A stretch of DNA of 61,914 nt from Deltaproteobacteria bacterium (GTDB lineage: Bacteria; Myxococcota_A; Polyangia; Haliangiales; Haliangiaceae). Positions 1-9,477 of this stretch are shown here, piece after piece. The notes beneath the pieces are model-generated. The model did no database searches. It had not been told where the DNA came from and worked only from the letters and a program-made list of their open reading frames with translations. Position numbers and translations under genes: made by a program. Every line of letters begins with the position of its first letter. Position 1 is the stretch's first letter. The DNA is taken from contig JAHDIH010000011.1 in NCBI GenBank assembly GCA_020630875.1, positions 1 to 61,914 on the forward strand. Reading direction: 5' to 3'.

Positions 1-225
<225 letters not shown>

Positions 226-316
226 TAATTTTCGTGGACCACCTTTTTGGTGGCCCACAGAAAGAAGGCAATTTTCAAGTATTGCAAAGAAGCACTCGTT
301 CTCGCGTTTCAATCTT

Positions 317-435
<119 letters not shown>

Positions 436-441
436 TTTTTT

Positions 442-484
442 AGAGAGGACAATAACGTTTAGTTATTGTCCTCTCTTTTTTTTT
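442..484 (+). terminator. Rho-independent terminator of the rRNA operon
   Basis: A near-perfect stem of about 14 bp (AGAGAGGACAATAA pairing with TTATTGTCCTCTCT) with a short loop is followed by a run of nine or more T. It lies immediately after the 5S gene. Confidence 0.95.
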
Positions 485-608
485 CGGCGATTTGGCTAAG
501 CATTTTATTCGGTTGCTGTAGTGTTTGAAGCTTCGTTTTAGTTTGGTTCATTTTTCTGCACATTGGAAAACTTAGATCTAAATTGCTGACGGTTCGTTAG
601 AATGGCAA

Positions 609-1136
609 ATGGGTCTATATGCGAAACAAGCAGTCATTATTTCATTGATTTCTTTGGTTGGCGGTACGCTCGGCGGTGCGCTTTGGGGAGCTGCGCAATC
701 GAATCAGATTGTTAGCAATCTCTCAGGCTGCCTGATGATTAATAACAACACGGATACACGGATTGCTATTGTGGGAAGAGATCGCAACGCGCTGAGGTTT
801 GAGGTAGAGACTTCACTTATTGATTCTACGGCTTGGGTTGGAGTCGTTCCGTCATCAGTACCTCATGGAAGCGAAGAAATTAACGATAGGTCCGACATTT
901 CGTACGTTTATCTTGTACCAGGCGTTCGCCAATACATACTTCCAATACCAGACCAAAGAGGCATAGAATTGTTCGATTTACGTGTTAACTCCCGCGACTC
1001 AGGGGGAATTGAAGTAGCCCACACGAGATTCTTCGCAGGTCGTCGCGGAGGTTGCAAAGGAATACAAAAATGCCTCGACAAAGCACCTGAAGTCATATTC
1101 TGGGATAAAAATGGGAAGACTCGCTATGCAAAGTGA
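609..1136 (+). CDS. Hypothetical exported or membrane-anchored protein
   Basis: This 175-residue protein is not one I recognise. Residues ~8-30 form a hydrophobic, Gly-rich segment (VIISLISLVGGTLGGALWGA) that reads as a signal peptide or single N-terminal membrane anchor. The remainder is soluble and mixed alpha/beta with cysteines near residues 41, 148 and 153. It follows the rRNA terminator by ~125 bases and is probably its own transcription unit. The ATG at 609 is used; an ATG at 602 is in another frame. Function is unknown. Confidence 0.6.
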   Translation: MGLYAKQAVIISLISLVGGTLGGALWGAAQSNQIVSNLSGCLMINNNTDTRIAIVGRDRNALRFEVETSLIDSTAWVGVVPSSVPHGSEEINDRSDISYVYLVPGVRQYILPIPDQRGIELFDLRVNSRDSGGIEVAHTRFFAGRRGGCKGIQKCLDKAPEVIFWDKNGKTRYAK

Positions 1137-1257
1137 TTCTTGTGGTCACCTAAGCCAGCGAAATTTGGTTTGGCGCGGTTGGTTTTACTGAATTTCGCAA
1201 CACCGTAGAGAAAACTCCTACATTCGATATTATTCAAATCAACGATACACTATTGAG

Positions 1258-2079
1258 ATGTCGGTTAGATGGGGAAAAGTTGTGATGTTGTTAGTGCTAT
1301 TTGGGTGTTCGAGTAGCAACGCCCCATCTACTGGAGACTCGGATGCAGGGGGAACAAGTGATGGAGGTGGTGGCCCACCAGCGGCAGGCCAGGTTTACGC
1401 CCATTCCAGTGATACGCTTTATGAGCTAGAACCGATCTCGCGTACTTTTGAAACGATTGGAGTGATGGAGAACTGCAATGTTGTCACCGACATCGCAGTT
1501 AATGCACAGGACCAAATATTTGGTGTTGCAGCTTTCGAAGAAGGGGACTCTGGCGTGAAACACGGATTGGTCTCCATTGATCCGGTAACTGCCAAGTGCA
1601 CGCTTGTGGTCGAGGGAATGTTTGCGAATGCGTTGTCTTTTGTCCCCAAAGGGGTGTTGGACCCAGACAAAGAAATATTAGTCACTGTTCAAGGCGCGAG
1701 GTACGTATCAATTGACCCAGATGACGGAACCATTACAGAGATCAAAGCGAGCTTGGGCTACTCATCGAGTGGCGATGTAGTTTCGGTAAAAAACGGCGGC
1801 ACGTATTGGTCCGTGAATAACTTTGATGACGGCATGGACGATCTCGTTCAGTTTGATCCTACAACAGGAGAAGTGATCAAAAATTGGGGAACCTTAGGTC
1901 ATGATAGGGTTTACGGAATCGGTTATTGGGGCGGCGTGGTTTATGGGTTTTCAGCCGATGGTGCGATGTTCCAAATACGGTTCGAGGGGGACGAAATTGT
2001 CACAGAAATTGTGGAAGCAACCGAAATTGAATTTTATGGCGCCGGGTCGTCTACCATAGCACCGGTAGTGATTGATTAG
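1258..2079 (+). CDS. Putative lipoprotein, beta-propeller-like
   Basis: 273 residues. An N-terminal signal ends in a lipobox (LLVLFGC, Cys at ~17), followed by a Ser/Asp/Gly-rich tether typical of myxobacterial surface lipoproteins. The mature part has repeated short beta-strand segments with SxDP/DPxTG turns (SIDPVTAK, SIDPDDGT, QFDPTTGE) spaced about 50-60 residues apart, which suggests a WD40/YVTN-like propeller or half propeller. That fold is inferred from the repeat pattern only. It is the first of a run of plus-strand lipoprotein and kinase genes. Confidence 0.65.
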   Translation: MSVRWGKVVMLLVLFGCSSSNAPSTGDSDAGGTSDGGGGPPAAGQVYAHSSDTLYELEPISRTFETIGVMENCNVVTDIAVNAQDQIFGVAAFEEGDSGVKHGLVSIDPVTAKCTLVVEGMFANALSFVPKGVLDPDKEILVTVQGARYVSIDPDDGTITEIKASLGYSSSGDVVSVKNGGTYWSVNNFDDGMDDLVQFDPTTGEVIKNWGTLGHDRVYGIGYWGGVVYGFSADGAMFQIRFEGDEIVTEIVEATEIEFYGAGSSTIAPVVID

Positions 2080-2132
2080 TGAAGTTCGCCTTATATGGAA
2101 TACTCTTATGCATTAGGTGTTAACCTTCGCAT

Positions 2133-3002
2133 ATGAAGGCATTGCTGTTTGTCGCCATACTTTTACTGCTCGGATGCAAAGGAAAATCTCAACCCGGTGA
2201 AAAGTCGATAGAAACTGAGAAGAGTTTTTCTTCAATAGCCACTAGTTCCTCCGTAGCGTCGTCTTACTCGGCTTCCGTATCATTCCCATCTTTGTCAGCC
2301 TCTGCCAAGTCAGTTTCTAAAGAAAGCGTCGCGCTAGCGAGGCAGCTCAACAAAAAAGGTTTGGCGAAGCATCGGGCCGGGGATTGGGATCAAGCTAAGG
2401 TTCTCTTTGCGAAGGCTTTGGCCGCTAACCCACGTCATTTAAAAGCAAGATACAACTTGGCTTGTTCTTACAACTTGTCAGGCGAACCATCCGAAGCACT
2501 AAAAATTCTTAAGGAGTTCAAGGACGAGAAGAATTGCGATCCTTGTTTAGAAAGACTGGTTCGCGCTAGCAATGATCCTGACTTAAAGAATCTTCACTTG
2601 AACGAAACGTTTCAGAGGATTGTAAAACTACCAGAGCCCAAGCCTTTGACAGCGAAATGGGCTCAACGAGCAGCGTGGAACACCTTTAGCGGCGGTACAA
2701 AGTATTTGCTGGAAAAGAAGGTGACAGTGATTAGTGCGGACTCTGGTACTGGCGATGTTTCAACAGAGATTTTGGTAGGTCGAAGTAAGCTGAGATATTA
2801 TTTCGATCAGGAAGAGGAGCTTATTCCGCAGTCTGGCGGCGACCAAGTAACCTGCGACAGTTCTTGTTGTACGTGGACAGATACCTCGGAGAACCCGGGT
2901 AATTCGCGTGGAGATACCATCGTTTACTATGGACGCCTTTGCTTCAGTACGAAAAACTCTAAACATTATTTGACAAAGATATATTTGTCGTCAGGCGTAT
3001 AG
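2133..3002 (+). CDS. Putative lipoprotein with TPR repeats
   Basis: 289 residues. The lipoprotein signal ends LLLLGC (Cys ~15). A Ser-rich linker covers residues ~25-65. At about 70-135 there are tetratricopeptide-like repeats, with helices containing AGDWDQAKVLFAKALAANP and the following ARYNLACSYNLSG. The C-terminal ~130 residues are unassigned and contain a Cys cluster (CDSSCC). TPR units mediate protein-protein contacts; the partner is unknown. It sits 80 bases before a membrane Ser/Thr kinase on the same strand and could be co-transcribed with it. Confidence 0.65.
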   Translation: MKALLFVAILLLLGCKGKSQPGEKSIETEKSFSSIATSSSVASSYSASVSFPSLSASAKSVSKESVALARQLNKKGLAKHRAGDWDQAKVLFAKALAANPRHLKARYNLACSYNLSGEPSEALKILKEFKDEKNCDPCLERLVRASNDPDLKNLHLNETFQRIVKLPEPKPLTAKWAQRAAWNTFSGGTKYLLEKKVTVISADSGTGDVSTEILVGRSKLRYYFDQEEELIPQSGGDQVTCDSSCCTWTDTSENPGNSRGDTIVYYGRLCFSTKNSKHYLTKIYLSSGV

Positions 3003-3081
3003 CTTTTGTAGGTAAGTGTCCAACAAGCTGCTACAGCTGTGGTTGTATCGTCTGCAAAGCGATTGTTAGCATCACTAGGAA

Positions 3082-4908
3082 ATGGATACTGCGATTAAAG
3101 AGGTAGATGAAGTAGCAGATACTGTCGTGGGGGAATATGACTTGCGTACCCGCAATGGCGACTATGGAAGCGTGATTGAGCCGACGCTGTTTCACAAAAA
3201 CTCTATAAAACGAAACAGCCGTAGGCCTACCACAATTAGTGAAAAGTCGTTTGTTCTGTACTCTGAGATTGGAACTGGAGGGGAGGGGATTGTTCATGCC
3301 GCGGAGCAGGTTCGGCTTCAGAGGCAAGTCGCAGTAAAGTCGCTGCTGCCAGAAAAGCAAGACAAGGAGACGGCGCTACGTTTGATTGCAGAAGCCCGCA
3401 TCACTGCAGAGCTGGATCATCCGCATATTATTCCAGTTTACGACTTAGTTCTCGACGATAACAACCCGGCTGTGATGATGAAGAGGATCTCTGGTTCGAG
3501 TTGGGACGATCGTCTTTCCTACCTTACCTTGAAAGAAAATGTCGAAGTACTTCTGAAGGTAACCGAGGCAATCGCTTACGCTCACTCAAAAGGTATCATT
3601 CATCGTGACCTAAAACCAGGAAATGTAATGTTAGGAGAGTTTGGCGAAGTCTATGTGGTGGACTGGAGAATCGCTGGCACTGTTGAGTCACTATCAGATG
3701 GTGGGGTTTACGGTACTCCCGCCTATATGGCGCCAGAGATGTTTGGAAGTCTTTGGCCCAACGGTGACGCTCCTCCGATTGACTGCTATTCCGATGTCTA
3801 TCTACTTGGTGCGTTGTTGTTTCATCTACTAGAAGGACACCCGCCGCACAGAGGCAATTCCTTGCAGGCCGTCATGCGTTCGGCCATGCTAAACGAGACG
3901 CTCACTTTTGAAACGAGCCCACCTCTGGCGCTTAAGTTCTTGGTTGAGACAGCAATGAAAACCCAGCCTGACCAAAGACCATCGGTGGGAGCTTTTTTGA
4001 AGTGCTTAAGTAACTTTCTTGGAGCTTCTGGCGCGCTCACTCTCGTCGACGCCGGAGATGCTGCAATGTCGGAACTTAAGCAGGGGCGTAATATTTTACT
4101 TCATTACAAAGAAGCTCGGTTTGCCTACGCACAAGCGCTCATTGCGTCTCCTAATTTGCAAGTGGCCAAAGACCGTGTTTCAAAACTTACCAAAGTAGCT
4201 GTGGAAGAGCTGCTTCGGGTCGGTAAACCGCAGGTTGCTCTGACGCTACTTGAGAGCGAGGAGAGCAGCAATAATCCGAAGTTGAGAAAGCGTTGTCAAC
4301 GAGCTGTCAAAAAACAAATGGATGGAGTTCGTGACGAAGCATTGGAAAAGCGAAACCGTAAGTTTCTACTAAAGTGGTTTGTTCCATTTGCTGCGGTTAC
4401 TCTTTTGGGGAGCCTTGTTCGAATGTATTGCCAACGCACCGGCATGCCAGTTACCTACGCCTTGCTATACGACGGAGTTATTACAGTGGTAGGTACAGGC
4501 GCGATTTGTTATGCCGCCCGCAACATCACTCTGAGTTGGATGAAAACGTGTCTTTTCGTTGGATTTGTATTGCAGCTGACCGAAATGCTGCCCGCCATAG
4601 CGGCGGTAGCAAGGGACACCGATTTATGGTTGGTGATATTCTCCAGACGTTGCTTGGGGCTGCTTGCGCTATTAACGTTGTCGATGATCGTTAGCAGGAA
4701 AATGCTGGTCGTGTCCGTTCTTTTTGGTTTTAGTTTACTTCTGGATGCATTTCAGGTCGATGTGGGGAGCTTTGATCTTGTCATTCAATCGCTGGTTTTA
4801 GGGTCACTCCTTTTTGTTATCTACAACATATCTAGCGCAGGAGTTAGTGCTAACAACCGTGCAATCAATACCGGTTCTTACGAAGAGACAGATCTTGCTT
4901 TGAAGTAA
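3082..4908 (+). CDS. Membrane Ser/Thr protein kinase with altered DFG motif
   Basis: 608-residue Hanks-type kinase. Kinase domain ~60-315: Gly-rich loop (GTGGEG), VAVK Lys86, catalytic HRDLKPGN at 174-181 and APE at 217-219. The metal-binding DFG motif reads D194-W195-R196, so Phe is Trp and the normally invariant Gly is Arg; the neighbouring paralogue has DWG. A helical linker (~320-425) precedes a C-terminal membrane region with about five hydrophobic helices (~430-590). The catalytic Asp, Lys and Asn remain, so activity is possible but uncertain. ATG 3082 has AGGAA directly upstream. Similar in order and length to the kinase at 5650, suggesting gene duplication. Confidence 0.92.
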   Translation: MDTAIKEVDEVADTVVGEYDLRTRNGDYGSVIEPTLFHKNSIKRNSRRPTTISEKSFVLYSEIGTGGEGIVHAAEQVRLQRQVAVKSLLPEKQDKETALRLIAEARITAELDHPHIIPVYDLVLDDNNPAVMMKRISGSSWDDRLSYLTLKENVEVLLKVTEAIAYAHSKGIIHRDLKPGNVMLGEFGEVYVVDWRIAGTVESLSDGGVYGTPAYMAPEMFGSLWPNGDAPPIDCYSDVYLLGALLFHLLEGHPPHRGNSLQAVMRSAMLNETLTFETSPPLALKFLVETAMKTQPDQRPSVGAFLKCLSNFLGASGALTLVDAGDAAMSELKQGRNILLHYKEARFAYAQALIASPNLQVAKDRVSKLTKVAVEELLRVGKPQVALTLLESEESSNNPKLRKRCQRAVKKQMDGVRDEALEKRNRKFLLKWFVPFAAVTLLGSLVRMYCQRTGMPVTYALLYDGVITVVGTGAICYAARNITLSWMKTCLFVGFVLQLTEMLPAIAAVARDTDLWLVIFSRRCLGLLALLTLSMIVSRKMLVVSVLFGFSLLLDAFQVDVGSFDLVIQSLVLGSLLFVIYNISSAGVSANNRAINTGSYEETDLALK

Positions 4909-4997
4909 GTTAAAAGTCTAACCGGTACTGTTCTTGTTGGGGGGAGAACTCCAATAATGAGCGTTACTGCTGCGAATGTCTCGAGTCTGTAACTTTC

Positions 4998-5546
4998 TTA
5001 AGGCGTATGCCCGTATTCAACTAATCGAGTTTTGTATCCATCCTTGTCCCACCCTGAATGACTGAACAAGGAAGCACAATCAGCCGTTAATGGTTGACAC
5101 GGCAGAACGCTCGCATTGTCGAAGTCGCCACACTTCACCTTTGAAGACATACAAGAGAAGAACGTCTTATACTCGTCTCTACATTCCTTAGCTTGCTCTG
5201 AACGAATGATCTTGCTAATTGCTGCGACGCAAACACTCTTGTCAACTTTGTAGTCGTTTTCATCTGGTATTTCGGTCACTCCGAATTTTTCATGCGCCAT
5301 TACAGAAGTATGGTAGTCGTCCTTGTACACGGCACATTCTTGTAAACCACACGTTAACTCTATTGCAGTGGCATCCACTTCTGGTGAGGTCACTACGTTG
5401 CTTTTAACGCTTGAGGGCTGTGTTAACGCTGCCTCCGGTTCGGACTGGGCTTGCTCTGACGCTGCCCTGGTTAAGGTGGTGTGCTGTGGTTGCTTTATAT
5501 TTTGCCCACAGCTCGCAAAAATAATTAGGACAATAAGGGAACGCAT
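4998..5546 (-). CDS. Putative Cys-rich lipoprotein
   Basis: 182 residues from the ATG at 5546 (MRSLIVLIIFASC); an in-frame TTG two codons upstream is less likely. The signal ends in lipobox FASC, followed by a Gln/Ser/Thr linker. The mature part has about nine Cys (for example CGLQEC, CMSSKVKC), suggesting several disulfides. I recognise no family. It is inserted between the two kinase genes on the opposite strand and shares an intergenic region with the downstream kinase. Confidence 0.6.
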   Translation of the reverse strand: MRSLIVLIIFASCGQNIKQPQHTTLTRAASEQAQSEPEAALTQPSSVKSNVVTSPEVDATAIELTCGLQECAVYKDDYHTSVMAHEKFGVTEIPDENDYKVDKSVCVAAISKIIRSEQAKECRDEYKTFFSCMSSKVKCGDFDNASVLPCQPLTADCASLFSHSGWDKDGYKTRLVEYGHTP

Positions 5547-5649
5547 AACCAAATATTACGTTACCCATTAGGTTCTTAGGGATGGCAATAACCTCTTATT
5601 TGGTTTCATCACCTGCAATAGCAAAGAAAACCTATCCAATGGCTGTTCT

Positions 5650-7467
5650 ATGCCTTATTGCGTCTCTATAATGGTATTGGTGGGGGACAAGGCGACAAAG
5701 GTCGGTCAGGCCGCGCTTGGGAGTGAGACAACAAAGGTTGGGCATATACCCAAAGATAAAGCGTTTTTTGATCTAGAGACTCGTAAGGGGACCTATGAGA
5801 TAGAGCAAGCAGATGATTTGGTGGTGAGTACGAAGGTAGTCACCGATCACGACTCGCCTACCTACCTTGTGGGAGAAATGATTGGAGTCGGTGCGGAGGG
5901 GGTAATTTTTTCTGCAACGCAGTGTCAGCTCGAACGTGAAGTCGCTCTTAAATCACTAAAAGAAAACTTGCAGAACAGGGAGATGGCGAAGCGTCTTTCA
6001 GCAGAAGCCCGTCGTACCGCGACACTCGATCATCCGCACATTGTCCCGATTTACGACTTGGTAGTTCATCCGCTAAATCCTACCGTCGTGATGAAGAAAA
6101 CAAGTGGGAAAACCTGGAGTGACCTTTTAGAAAAAGACGCTACGAGTTTGCTCAGTCATTTAGAGATTCTTCAAAAAGTGTGCGATGCCGTATCGTACGC
6201 CCATGCGTCTGGAATCATTCACCGGGATATTAAGCCCGCAAACGTATTAGTTGGAGAGTTTGGAGAGGTTTATCTTGCCGACTGGGGAATCTCGGGAACA
6301 ACGGAAGAGTTTGAAAGAGAGCCGGGGATTTTTGGCACTCCGGCGTATATGGCGCCAGAGATGGTAGATGGCGATCCTATTACCTCGCGAACCGACGTGT
6401 ACCTGCTCGGCGGCATTCTTTATCATATTCTCGAAGGTTGCCCCCCACATGAGGGGGACTCTCTAATGAAAATAATGGCGTCTATTGCCAAAAGTAGTCC
6501 TGACTTTAATGACGCGACACCTCCCATCTTGAAACGACTCGCCTTGGACGCCATGGCGCCACTGCCCAAAGATAGACCACAGTCTGTAACAGAGTTTAAA
6601 AGGCGTCTGTCGGTTTTTATGGAAACACACGGCGCTTACCGCCTGCTGTCCGTCGGCGAAAAAGCGCACGAGCAAATGAAACAGCAGGGGCCTGAGTCGA
6701 TGCAGCACTATTACCAGGCTCGGTTCGCATACGATCAAGCCCTGCAGCTGGCTTCGGATTTTGAGCCTGCCAAAAAGAAGATGACGGAACTCATGACAGA
6801 CGTGGTTCAATGGCAGCTCTCGCAGGGGAATTATCGCGTAAGCTTGTCCATTGCTGGCAGTAGCGAATATTCAACGCCGGAACTTTTGGCCCATTGTGAA
6901 AGAGAGATCGAGCGCAATGGGCAACGAAGCAAAGAGGATCCTAGTTTGCTTCGTGCACGCCAGCTGATAATGAAGGCCCTAATCCCCATCGCAGTATTTT
7001 CGCTGATCACGAGATTACTTAGAGAGTGGCTGAGGCATTCATTTAGCGAGCCCGTCTCGATGTTGCTAACTGGACTTTTCCTGTTTTCAGTATTGGCACT
7101 ATTTGCCTGGAAGGTCCGGCATATCAAAAATCGGTGGTTGCTTTTTGGGATCCTCGCAATGGCCGGTTTGCAGGTTTCTATGATGATTCCTCCGTTCGCA
7201 TCCCTCTGGGTCGATTTTGATGTCGCATCAATGATGCTCGCGAGGAAGGTCGCGGTGTTTTCCGTGCTTACTACGTTCGCGCTAATCGTTGAGCCGCGAG
7301 TGCTTGTGGCCTCGGTAACGTATGCCGTGGGAATACTATGCGAAGCGATTGTAGGTGATACATTGTGGTTAGATGTAATTATGCAAATGGGCTCTTACCT
7401 ACTGATTTTCTTGATACTTATGTCGCGGCATAACGTCGAACTTACTGTGGCAGCCGAAAAAAACTGA
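5650..7467 (+). CDS. Membrane Ser/Thr protein kinase
   Basis: 605-residue Hanks-type kinase, paralogue of the gene at 3082. Kinase domain ~73-330: GVGAEG loop, Lys101 in VALKS, HRDIKPANV from residue 191, DWG at 211-213 (Trp for Phe) and an APE motif in YMAPEM. A linker with a QARFAYDQALQLA helix follows (the paralogue has EARFAYAQALIAS), then ~5 hydrophobic helices from ~435 to 595, so the catalytic domain should face the cytoplasm. An in-frame ATG at 5671 is an alternative start; neither has a clear Shine-Dalgarno sequence. The N-terminal 70 residues are Lys/Asp/Thr-rich and probably flexible. Targets unknown. Confidence 0.92.
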   Translation: MPYCVSIMVLVGDKATKVGQAALGSETTKVGHIPKDKAFFDLETRKGTYEIEQADDLVVSTKVVTDHDSPTYLVGEMIGVGAEGVIFSATQCQLEREVALKSLKENLQNREMAKRLSAEARRTATLDHPHIVPIYDLVVHPLNPTVVMKKTSGKTWSDLLEKDATSLLSHLEILQKVCDAVSYAHASGIIHRDIKPANVLVGEFGEVYLADWGISGTTEEFEREPGIFGTPAYMAPEMVDGDPITSRTDVYLLGGILYHILEGCPPHEGDSLMKIMASIAKSSPDFNDATPPILKRLALDAMAPLPKDRPQSVTEFKRRLSVFMETHGAYRLLSVGEKAHEQMKQQGPESMQHYYQARFAYDQALQLASDFEPAKKKMTELMTDVVQWQLSQGNYRVSLSIAGSSEYSTPELLAHCEREIERNGQRSKEDPSLLRARQLIMKALIPIAVFSLITRLLREWLRHSFSEPVSMLLTGLFLFSVLALFAWKVRHIKNRWLLFGILAMAGLQVSMMIPPFASLWVDFDVASMMLARKVAVFSVLTTFALIVEPRVLVASVTYAVGILCEAIVGDTLWLDVIMQMGSYLLIFLILMSRHNVELTVAAEKN

Positions 7468-7521
7468 AAGATGTCGATATGGGGGTACCGCAGTGAAGGT
7501 GGTTCATGTTACGATGTAAGT

Positions 7522-8400
7522 ATGGACTTTAAAAAGTTGGCACCATTTTTATTAGTTTTAGGTTGCGGGGGCGATCCAGAACCCGGTCCCGGCACGGATC
7601 CTGGTGATGGGATGGACGGCGGCGGCACGGTAATTGTGGATCCACCAACCGTTTGCGACAAGGTAGACCTGCTCTTCACGGTTGATGGTTCGGGTTCAAT
7701 GAGCGAAGAACTAGAAGCATTACGCGATGACGTTTTTCCTGCGCTCTCGGCTTCTTTGTTAAATATCGGAGAAGGGTTAGAAAGTCTTCGTGTTGGTATG
7801 GCAGATGCTTGTGCGGGGCCGGGCGGAACCAATCTACATGACTTCTCAGCGAGTCAGCCGTGTAACTTCTCTACTAATGAGCTTTGGATGGACAGTTCTT
7901 CTCCGACCTTTACCGATGAGTTTCTTTGCGTTGGCGACCTCGAAACGGGATGTGCAAGTGGTGGCAAGGAGCAGCCCGCAAGCGCCGCGATAGCCGTGCT
8001 CAACGACTCTGAAAATACTGGCTTCGTGAGGGATGACTCGATCTTAGTTGTCATTGCCGTGACAGATGAAGACGAACAACCCCAAGACTCTAATCGGACA
8101 GCGCAAGAAATCTACGACGACATTCGGGCTATTAAACCAGGCACCGAAGAGAATATCGTATTTGTCGGTGTTGGTGGAGGCCAAGGAGGGTGTAACGGAA
8201 ATACACAACCACCATCGCCACAAGAGGGGGCATACGGAACGGCGCAAGAGGCAGACCTTCTCAATGAAGTCTCTGACCTATTTATCGCCGACGGCAGAGG
8301 GCTCAAGTGGGACCTTTGTGCCGGAGCTTTGGAAGATCAGCTTCCACAAGTCGTACAAACAATCAACAACGCTTGTGAAAACCTAGTCATTATCGACTAG
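7522..8400 (+). CDS. Lipoprotein with von Willebrand factor A-like domain
   Basis: 292 residues from ATG 7522, chosen because it places a lipoprotein signal (FLLVLGC) at the N-terminus. A Gly/Asp/Pro-rich tether follows. The domain starts with VDLLFTVDGSGSM, whose D-x-S-x-S is the metal-ion-dependent adhesion site of VWA domains. Later strands include SILVVIAVTDEDE and NIVFVGVGG, as expected for the alternating Rossmann-like fold. It probably binds a ligand on the cell surface or periplasmic face. The stop codon overlaps that of the convergent gene in the palindrome CTAG. Confidence 0.8.
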   Translation: MDFKKLAPFLLVLGCGGDPEPGPGTDPGDGMDGGGTVIVDPPTVCDKVDLLFTVDGSGSMSEELEALRDDVFPALSASLLNIGEGLESLRVGMADACAGPGGTNLHDFSASQPCNFSTNELWMDSSSPTFTDEFLCVGDLETGCASGGKEQPASAAIAVLNDSENTGFVRDDSILVVIAVTDEDEQPQDSNRTAQEIYDDIRAIKPGTEENIVFVGVGGGQGGCNGNTQPPSPQEGAYGTAQEADLLNEVSDLFIADGRGLKWDLCAGALEDQLPQVVQTINNACENLVIID

Positions 8401-9044
8401 TCGCACCTAGCGTACGTATACAGAATTTTTGGAAGCGCCGCTTCTTGACTATTGTCGAGCAGCGGCGTTTTTGCGCAAGAAGCACCGAGCTGATAGTTGG
8501 GCTGGGTGGCGCACCCCGTAAAAAAGATGAAAGGAAAGGAGTTGTCCATGGGAACGTTTCCAACGATCCAGCTGTCATTGGTCCTTATGAAGCTAGACTG
8601 ACACCCAGTGACTGTAATTGCATCAGTGCCCTCTAAGACTTGAAGCAGAATGCTTACGTCCGAAAGTGAAACTCCAAGCTCACTTTCAAATGCCTGCCTC
8701 TCCGAAGTCTTTAGTCCTCTCGCCGTAAAGTTTTCTGCGTCATCTGGTGCGTAAAGTGTCATCGACATTGGCAGGTAGTCGGGGTGCAGGGCGGTGACGA
8801 CCGTAGTCGCGTCCGCACTACTGCAGGTCTCCATTCTGCCGTTTGGCGGGGTCGAAAATGTAGTGATCGAGGAACCACTTACCTCTGCTTCAAAGACGCC
8901 TAGGAAGCTTTGTTCACTGGAATTCCAGTCTACGTATTCTCCGTACAGACCCACCTTCCCCTGGCAAACCCCCAAGGAAGCATCCGCGGAAGGTGTTGAT
9001 GGGGACGAGCAACCAAGGGCGAAAAGTACAATCAGAAGTCTCAT
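8397..9044 (-). CDS. Putative lipoprotein
   Basis: 215 residues. The signal MRLLIVLFALGC carries a lipobox with Cys12, followed by a Ser/Pro/Ala tether. The mature domain has six or so Cys and no motif I recognise. It is convergent with the VWA lipoprotein and shares the four bases CTAG with it as both stop codons. Confidence 0.6.
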   Translation of the reverse strand: MRLLIVLFALGCSSPSTPSADASLGVCQGKVGLYGEYVDWNSSEQSFLGVFEAEVSGSSITTFSTPPNGRMETCSSADATTVVTALHPDYLPMSMTLYAPDDAENFTARGLKTSERQAFESELGVSLSDVSILLQVLEGTDAITVTGCQSSFIRTNDSWIVGNVPMDNSFPFIFFTGCATQPNYQLGASCAKTPLLDNSQEAALPKILYTYARCD

Positions 9045-9117
9045 GGGAAAGAGAGTACTTCAAACTTGTTACTAAAAGCAGCAAGCGTATAGTGCGGCTC
9101 CTTGCCGTACAATCGAG

Positions 9118-9477
9118 GTGTCCGTTTTGTATTTAATATCAGTGTATTATGTAGTCCTGCTTGTTGGTCGGATGCTATTTTGCGGTTCTGCGGTAGAGTA
9201 CTGTTGTATGTGGCTTTTAGGCACCCTTGGCATGCTTGCTATTGAAATATCGTATTTGCCGCAGTTATTGCGTCTTCACAGAAGGAAGCGAGCAGATGAC
9301 ATTTCACTGTTCTTTCCGGCGATGAACCTTCTCGGCCGATTGATGGCAATGACATTCGCATTGTCGACCGGGGCTGAGGTGCTAGGAGTCGGGTTCCTGT
9401 TAGGTGCCGTGGTCAGGGCCATATTTCTTTGTCAGGTCGTTGCCTACCGAGAACCGAGAAAGGTTGCGTCCGTATGA
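9118..9477 (+). CDS. Small PQ-loop (SemiSWEET-like) membrane protein
   Basis: 119 residues with 3-4 hydrophobic helices. The segment YLPQLLRLHRRKRADDISLF is a PQ-loop motif as in SemiSWEET and related transporters: Pro-Gln at a helix end, a basic loop, then helix-breaking Ser/Pro. The GTG at 9118 is the most upstream start; later ATGs are possible but would remove the first helix. Its stop overlaps the cysH start in ATGA, so it is translationally coupled to the sulfate assimilation genes and may move a small solute linked to that pathway. Substrate unknown. Confidence 0.65.
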   Translation: MSVLYLISVYYVVLLVGRMLFCGSAVEYCCMWLLGTLGMLAIEISYLPQLLRLHRRKRADDISLFFPAMNLLGRLMAMTFALSTGAEVLGVGFLLGAVVRAIFLCQVVAYREPRKVASV

